DNA from: Lachnospiraceae bacterium
Lineage (GTDB): Bacteria; Bacillota; Clostridia; Lachnospirales; Lachnospiraceae
Assembly: GCA_024684215.1 (NCBI GenBank)
Contig: JAIKXH010000100.1
Span: 62,001-126,000, forward strand
DNA length: 64,000 nt
Direction: 5' to 3'
Shown: piece by piece, positions 58,666 through 64,000 of the stretch
How positions within the stretch are numbered: position 1 is the stretch's first letter
How the letters are laid out: each line of letters opens with the position of its first letter
Notes under the pieces: model-generated
The model's input: only the letters and a program-made list of their open reading frames with translations
Told to the model about the DNA's origin: nothing
Databases searched by the model: none
Made by a program: the position numbers and the translations under genes

Positions 58666-59763
58666 TTATCTCTGAACACGTGCTCCCGCACCGCCCATAA
58701 GAGCCTCAACTTCCTTCTTGGAAGCCATGGTGGTATCTCCGGGTGTAGTCATTGCAAGTGCGCCGTGTGCTGCACCGTACTCTACGGCAAGCTTAGCATC
58801 GCCGGTGGTCATAAGACCGTAAACAAGTCCGGATGCGAATGAATCTCCCCCGCCTACACGGTCCATGATCTCAAGTCCGTCATACTGCTTAGCCTTGTAG
58901 ATTTCTCCATCAGCCCAGCAGATAGCGCTCCAGTCGTTAACTGTAGCGGTCTTTACCTGACGAAGTGTGGTAGCAACAGCCTTAAAGTTAGGATAGGTCT
59001 TTGCTGCTTCGTTGATCATCTTCTTATAACCGTCAAGATTAAGAGTCTTAAGGTTTGCATCATTACCTTCGATTTCAAATCCGAGGCATGCAGTGAAATC
59101 TTCCTCGTTACCGATCATAACATCAACATACTTAGCAATTTCCTTGTTAACTTCCTGAGCCTTTGCCTGTCCGCCGATAGCGCTCCACATTGAAGGACGA
59201 TAGTTAAGGTCATAAGAAACAACGGTTCCGTACTTTTTAGCTGTCTTGATAGCTGCAAGAACGGTCTCGCATGACTGCTCTGAAAGTGCAGCATAGATTC
59301 CGCCGGTGTGAAGCCATCTTACACCAAGCTCACCAAAGATATGATCGAAATCAAAATCTGCGGGAGTAGCCTTTGAGATTGCAGTGTTTGCTCTGTCTGA
59401 ACATCCTACGGCTCCTCTGATACCAAATCCGCGCTCAGTAAAGTTAAGACCGTTTCTGCAAACGCGTCCGATACCGTCGGTAGGCATCCACTTGATAAGA
59501 GAAGTATCAACACCACCCTGAAGGATGAAATCCTCCATAAGCTTACCTACTTCATTGTCAGCAAAAGCTGTGATAACGCCGGTCTTTAAACCGAAACATC
59601 TTCTTAAGCCTCTTACTACATTGTACTCTCCGCCGCCTTCCCAAGCACGGAACTGTCTTGCGGTACGAATTCTTCCCTCACCGGGATCGAGACGAAGCAT
59701 AACTTCACCGAGTGATACGGCATCATATTTGCATTCGTTTTCAGGTCTTAAATTTAAATCCAT
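58666..59763 (-). CDS. kdgK: PfkB-family sugar kinase, probable 2-keto-3-deoxygluconate kinase
   Basis: 'VSLGEVMLRLDPGEGRIRTARQFRAWEGGGEYNVVRGLRR', 'DRVGGGDSFASGLVYGLM'; located next to uxaC/uxaA/uxaB. Confidence 0.85.
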   Translation of the reverse strand: MDLNLRPENECKYDAVSLGEVMLRLDPGEGRIRTARQFRAWEGGGEYNVVRGLRRCFGLKTGVITAFADNEVGKLMEDFILQGGVDTSLIKWMPTDGIGRVCRNGLNFTERGFGIRGAVGCSDRANTAISKATPADFDFDHIFGELGVRWLHTGGIYAALSEQSCETVLAAIKTAKKYGTVVSYDLNYRPSMWSAIGGQAKAQEVNKEIAKYVDVMIGNEEDFTACLGFEIEGNDANLKTLNLDGYKKMINEAAKTYPNFKAVATTLRQVKTATVNDWSAICWADGEIYKAKQYDGLEIMDRVGGGDSFASGLVYGLMTTGDAKLAVEYGAAHGALAMTTPGDTTMASKKEVEALMGGAGARVQR

Positions 59764-59798
59764 TATTTTTCTCCTTAGTTAACCTAGTATTAAATGTT

Positions 59799-59814
59799 TG
59801 CTGAAATTTCAGCA
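59799..59814. promoter_or_regulatory. Perfect 16-bp palindrome TGCTGAAATTTCAGCA, candidate operator before kdgK
   Basis: Palindrome 4 bp downstream of a minus-strand TATAAT (59818-59823) and upstream of the kdgK ATG. Confidence 0.5.
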
Positions 59815-59852
59815 GATATTATAACTTAGTACATATTGCTTTTTATCCAAAA

Positions 59853-61271
59853 TTATCTGGTTTTAAGCATATCAAACTTAAAGTATCTTACAGCGTTGTT
59901 AAAGGAAATATCCTTTACAATCTCTCCGAGAATATCATAGTCCTCGGGATATTCACCATTGTCTACCCAGTTTCCGAGTAAATTACAAAGTATGCGGCGG
60001 AAATACTCGTGACGAGTATACGAAAGGAAACTTCTTGAGTCTGTAAGCATTCCGACAAATCCGGAAAGGTTTCCGAGGTTTGCAAGTGAGGTCATCTGAT
60101 CCTGCATACCAACCTTGTGATCGTTGAACCACCAAGCGCTGCCCTGCTGAATCTTTGCAACCGCATCAGAGTTCTGGAAGCATCCTAAGATAGTTCCGAT
60201 AGCCTGGTTGTCATTAGGATTAAGGCTGTAAAGGATGGTTCTGGGAAGTGAATCCTTTTCAATCAAATTGTTAAGGAAGTCGGCAGTCTGAGCTGAAGGT
60301 GCATAGTTGTTAATGCAATCATATCCGGTATCGGGTCCAAGCTTAGCATACATAGGCTTGTTATTGTCTCTCTTACATCCGTAATGAAGCTGCATAACCC
60401 ATCCGCGCTTTGTATATTCGCCTGCAACAAAGGTCATAAAAGCAGTCTTAAACTTCATTTCCTCTGTATGAGAAATAGGATCTTTAACAAGAGCCTTTCT
60501 GTAGATAGCTTCAAGCTCATCGTCAGTAGCATCCTCATACATAACATATTCAAGAGCATGATCGGAAACAACACATCCCATTGATTCAAAGAAATCCATT
60601 CTCTTAACAAGAGCATCCTTTAAATCCTTGAAGGAACGAATTGCAACACCGCTTACCTCTGAAAGCTTCTTGATATAGTCAGAATACTCAGGCTTTTCAA
60701 GGTTCATAGCCTTGTCGGGTCTCCATGCGGGAAGCACGGTAACATCAAAACTTGCATCATCTTTGATCTTCTGATGCCACTCAAGGTTATCAACAGGGTC
60801 ATCGGTAGTGCAGATAAGCTCTACGCCGGACTGTTTAATAATATTTCTTACTGACATTGATGGTTCAGCGAGCTTCTTGTTGCAAAGCTCCCAAACTTCC
60901 TCTGCGGTCTTTGCGGAAAGTGCTCCGTGATATCCGAAATATCTCTGAAGCTCAAGATGTGACCAATGATAAAGAGGATTTCCTACAGCCTTTCCAAGGC
61001 ACTCAGCCCACTTTAAGAACTTCTCCTTATCGGAAGCAGCTCCTGTAATATAGTACTCATCAACACCGCATGATCTCATAAAGCGCCACTTATAGTGGTC
61101 TCCTCCAAGCCATACCTGAGTGATGTTCTCAAACTGTCTGTCCTGTGCAATCTCCTGAGGATTGATGTGACAGTGATAGTCGAGAATGGGCATGTTTTCT
61201 GCATAATTGTGAAAAAGCTTCTTGGCAACATCACTCTGAAGCAGAAAATCTTCATCCATAAATGCCTTCAT
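59853..61271 (-). CDS. uxaC: Glucuronate isomerase
   Basis: 'MKAFMDEDFLLQSDVAKKLFHNYAENMPILDYHCHINPQEIAQDRQFENITQVWLGGDHYKWRFMRSCGV', 'QLHYGCKRDNN'. Confidence 0.97.
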   Translation of the reverse strand: MKAFMDEDFLLQSDVAKKLFHNYAENMPILDYHCHINPQEIAQDRQFENITQVWLGGDHYKWRFMRSCGVDEYYITGAASDKEKFLKWAECLGKAVGNPLYHWSHLELQRYFGYHGALSAKTAEEVWELCNKKLAEPSMSVRNIIKQSGVELICTTDDPVDNLEWHQKIKDDASFDVTVLPAWRPDKAMNLEKPEYSDYIKKLSEVSGVAIRSFKDLKDALVKRMDFFESMGCVVSDHALEYVMYEDATDDELEAIYRKALVKDPISHTEEMKFKTAFMTFVAGEYTKRGWVMQLHYGCKRDNNKPMYAKLGPDTGYDCINNYAPSAQTADFLNNLIEKDSLPRTILYSLNPNDNQAIGTILGCFQNSDAVAKIQQGSAWWFNDHKVGMQDQMTSLANLGNLSGFVGMLTDSRSFLSYTRHEYFRRILCNLLGNWVDNGEYPEDYDILGEIVKDISFNNAVRYFKFDMLKTR

Positions 61272-61313
61272 TTTGTTTTTCTCCTCTCTTAAATACAATA
61301 TCCGATGGTTAAG

Positions 61314-62804
61314 TTACAGAGTAACCCCCTTCTTAAAGATTGCCATATCGTGGAATCCTGCTTTTTCGCTGGCAACCTTTTCTCCGGATGCAACCTTTAA
61401 TACAAAGTCGAAAAATCTCTTTGATGTTACATCCATATCCTCATCCTCAACAAGCACACCGGCATTGAAATCTATCCAATTGCTCTTTTTGCCTGCAAGG
61501 CGTGAATTCGTAGATATTTTCATGGTGGGTACGGGGCATGCAAAAGGCGTACCGCGACCCGTAGTAAATAATACTATATGAGCTCCGCTCGCCGCAAGTG
61601 CAGTAGCTGCAACAAGGTCGTTACCGGGCGCGGACAGGAGGTTAAGTCCGGGAGTCTTTACAGGCTCGCCGTAAGAAAGCACGCCTTTTACAGCACTGCT
61701 TCCCGACTTCTGGGTGCAGCCGAGTGACTTATCCTCCAATGTAGAAATTCCGCCTTTCTTGTTTCCCGGTGAGGGGTTTTCATATATAGTCTGATTGTTG
61801 TCTTTAAAATACTGTTTGAAATCGTTGATAAGTTTAACGGTTTTATCAAACATTTCTTTGTTTTCGCAGCGGTTCATAAGTATTGTCTCCGCTCCGAACA
61901 TTTCAGGGACCTCTGTAAGAATAGTGGTTCCGCCCATAGAAGTGAGCATATCGGAAAACTTTCCGACCAGGGGATTTGCGGTAATTCCCGAAAATCCGTC
62001 GCTTCCGCCGCACTTCATACCGATAATAAGTTTAGATGCGGGAATAGGCTCTCTTACAAATCCCGAAGCATACTCGATAAGCTGCATAACGAGCTCATCG
62101 GCATCTGCCATCTCATCGTCGGATTCCTGACATACAAGGAACTTAACACGATCCTTGTTATACTCTCCGATATAGTTTTTAAGTACATCAATATTGCTGT
62201 TTTCGCAACCAAGGCCAAGCACAAGCACGCCGCCTGCATTGGGATGATTGATAAGGTCGGCCAAAATCTCTCTGGTATTTTCCTGATCGTCACCCATCTG
62301 AGAGCAGCCGTAGGGATGAGGAAAAGCGATAACTTCGTCAACTCTGGACCTTATTATATCACTCATTTGGGAAAGTGCTTCATTAGCTTTTTTTGCAATA
62401 GCGGTAGCGATATTATTAACGCATCCTACTGTAGGAACGATCCAGATCTCGTTTCTTACGGCAACCTTTCCGTCAGGTCTCTTGTAGCCCATAAAGGTTG
62501 CTTCTTCCGATTTTGAAGTCTTTATTTCAATGGGCTCATAGGTGTAGTCAAGAATCTCTCCGAGCGCTGTTCCCACATTATGAGTGTGAATCCACTCTCC
62601 TGCTTTGATATCCTCTTTTGCATTGCCTATACGGTAGCCGTATTTAATAACGGGCTCACCTTTTTTTATATCGCAAAGAGCCATTTTGTGACCCGCGGGA
62701 ACTTCGCTGACTGCACTTACGCCCTCAATTACGCTGCCGGGAGCGATATCCGCCAAAGCAACCACTACATTATCGTTTTCATTAATCTTTATATAAGTTT
62801 TCAT
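61314..62804 (-). CDS. uxaA: Altronate dehydratase
   Basis: 'YKRPDGKVAVRNEIWIVPTVGCVNNIA', 'FPHPYGCSQMGDD', 'LGLGCENSNI', 'GMKCGGSDGFSGITANPLVG'. Confidence 0.96.
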   Translation of the reverse strand: MKTYIKINENDNVVVALADIAPGSVIEGVSAVSEVPAGHKMALCDIKKGEPVIKYGYRIGNAKEDIKAGEWIHTHNVGTALGEILDYTYEPIEIKTSKSEEATFMGYKRPDGKVAVRNEIWIVPTVGCVNNIATAIAKKANEALSQMSDIIRSRVDEVIAFPHPYGCSQMGDDQENTREILADLINHPNAGGVLVLGLGCENSNIDVLKNYIGEYNKDRVKFLVCQESDDEMADADELVMQLIEYASGFVREPIPASKLIIGMKCGGSDGFSGITANPLVGKFSDMLTSMGGTTILTEVPEMFGAETILMNRCENKEMFDKTVKLINDFKQYFKDNNQTIYENPSPGNKKGGISTLEDKSLGCTQKSGSSAVKGVLSYGEPVKTPGLNLLSAPGNDLVAATALAASGAHIVLFTTGRGTPFACPVPTMKISTNSRLAGKKSNWIDFNAGVLVEDEDMDVTSKRFFDFVLKVASGEKVASEKAGFHDMAIFKKGVTL

Positions 62805-62881
62805 TCATTTCCCTCAATAACCAAAGGATACATAGGGCTCAGTGCCCGGGTAAACAGCAAAGCAAATAAAACTTTTACGAA

Positions 62882-64000
62882 TTACGCGAAATACTTCTCC
62901 ATGGTCTTTCTCATGCCGATTTCACGAATACTTGTGATATACTCGGTGATCTTTTCCTCAAGTCCTGAGATTTCGGTAAGATCCTGTCCCCAGAAATCTT
63001 TGTTGGAAAGAACGGCCTTGGAAAACTCTGCGGAAGCTTTGCCGCTGTTATTCTTAAAGAACTCAAGAACAGCCGCATCATCAAGAATCTGGTACTCCTC
63101 ACCGTTTCTGTGACCGATGAGAGCTTTTTCTCTGATCTCGCTTCCTGTGTAGAATGCCATAAGTGCTGCGATTGAGAATGTAAGATGCTCGGGAAGTTTG
63201 CCCTCGTTCTTTACATAGTCAAGGAAGCTTGGCATACATCTTGCTCTCCACTTTGAAACAGAGTTAAGAGCGATTGAAAGATGAGCATGCTTAACATAAG
63301 GATTGTTAAATCTTGCAAGTACAGCATCTGCAAAATCAAGAAGATCCTGCTTGGGAAGGGTAAGTGTAGGAATAACCTCATCAAATAAAGTACCCTTGAT
63401 GAATTTAAGTATAAGCTCGTCATTCATAGACTGAAGCACAATGTCATTGCCGCAAAGATATGATGCAAGTACAAATGAAGTATGAGCTCCGTTTAAGATA
63501 CGAACCTTTCTCTGCTTATAAGGATGATGATCGGGTGTATAGATAACAGGAAGTCCTGCTGCGGGAAGAGGAAGCTCGTCAGAAAGGTCCTTGGGGCTCT
63601 CAATTACCCAAAGAGCAAAGGGCTCACCGGTAACAATTAAATCATCCTGATAACCGAACTCCTTGCAAAGCTCCTCTGCCTCGTCTCTGGGATATCCGGT
63701 AACGATACGGTCAACAAGAGTCGAAGTAAAGATACATGCTTCATTAAGCCAATCTGAAAAACCGTCTTCAAGGTTCCAGTTCTTAGCCTGCTTTAATACG
63801 CACTCCTTTAAATGAAGTCCGTTGTCATCAATAAGCTCAACGGGAAGCATAATAAGTCCCTTGGATTTATCACCGTTAAAATGCTTATATCTTTCATATA
63901 AAAACTTTGCAAGCTTTCCGGGATAGCTCTTGGGGGGATTAAGCTCAAATTTATCGGTCTCATCATAAACGATACCGGCCTCGGTTGTGTTTGAAACGAT
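62882..64000 (-). CDS. uxaB: Tagaturonate reductase (altronate oxidoreductase), 5' end beyond the window
   Basis: Open frame continues to the window edge ('IVSNTTEAGIVYDETDKFELNPPKSYPGKLAKFLYERYKHFNGDKSKGLIMLPVELIDDNG'). Confidence 0.93.
   Translation of the reverse strand: MVSNTTEAGIVYDETDKFELNPPKSYPGKLAKFLYERYKHFNGDKSKGLIMLPVELIDDNGLHLKECVLKQAKNWNLEDGFSDWLNEACIFTSTLVDRIVTGYPRDEAEELCKEFGYQDDLIVTGEPFALWVIESPKDLSDELPLPAAGLPVIYTPDHHPYKQRKVRILNGAHTSFVLASYLCGNDIVLQSMNDELILKFIKGTLFDEVIPTLTLPKQDLLDFADAVLARFNNPYVKHAHLSIALNSVSKWRARCMPSFLDYVKNEGKLPEHLTFSIAALMAFYTGSEIREKALIGHRNGEEYQILDDAAVLEFFKNNSGKASAEFSKAVLSNKDFWGQDLTEISGLEEKITEYITSIREIGMRKTMEKYFA

Overview
The window is chromosomal DNA from a low-GC, Firmicutes-type bacterium. 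The gene families suggest Lachnospiraceae, which is an inference I could not test. Nearly all genes are on the minus strand. The only convincing plus-strand genes are a 1416-aa acyl-CoA dehydratase activase-like protein and a DUF2971-type protein. Housekeeping content includes recO, era, ligA, metA, efp, aroQ/aroK/aroE, gdhA, a four-subunit 2-oxoacid:ferredoxin oxidoreductase (porCDAB) and one tRNA-Arg(CCG). Accessory carbohydrate content includes an LplB/YtcP-type sugar ABC system, a surface protein with duplicated domains, a sialate-O-acetylesterase-like enzyme and a hexuronate cluster (uxaB, uxaA, uxaC, kdgK). I saw no CRISPR array, prophage, transposon or rRNA. The best candidate for an undescribed system is the compact minus-strand cluster at 49529-58534. 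It encodes a cyclic-nucleotide-binding-like protein, an ABC ATPase, two permeases, a solute-binding lipoprotein with an extra C-terminal TM anchor, and an EAL phosphodiesterase fused to a ~28-aa-periodic beta-helix-like repeat domain. Other notable items are an M32 carboxypeptidase fused to an HD-GYP domain, a sigma70-like protein with no region 4, terminator-like or structured leaders before gdhA and the surface protein gene, and a series of intergenic tandem arrays (15-27 nt units) each with its own sequence, two of which run into the 3' end of a coding sequence.
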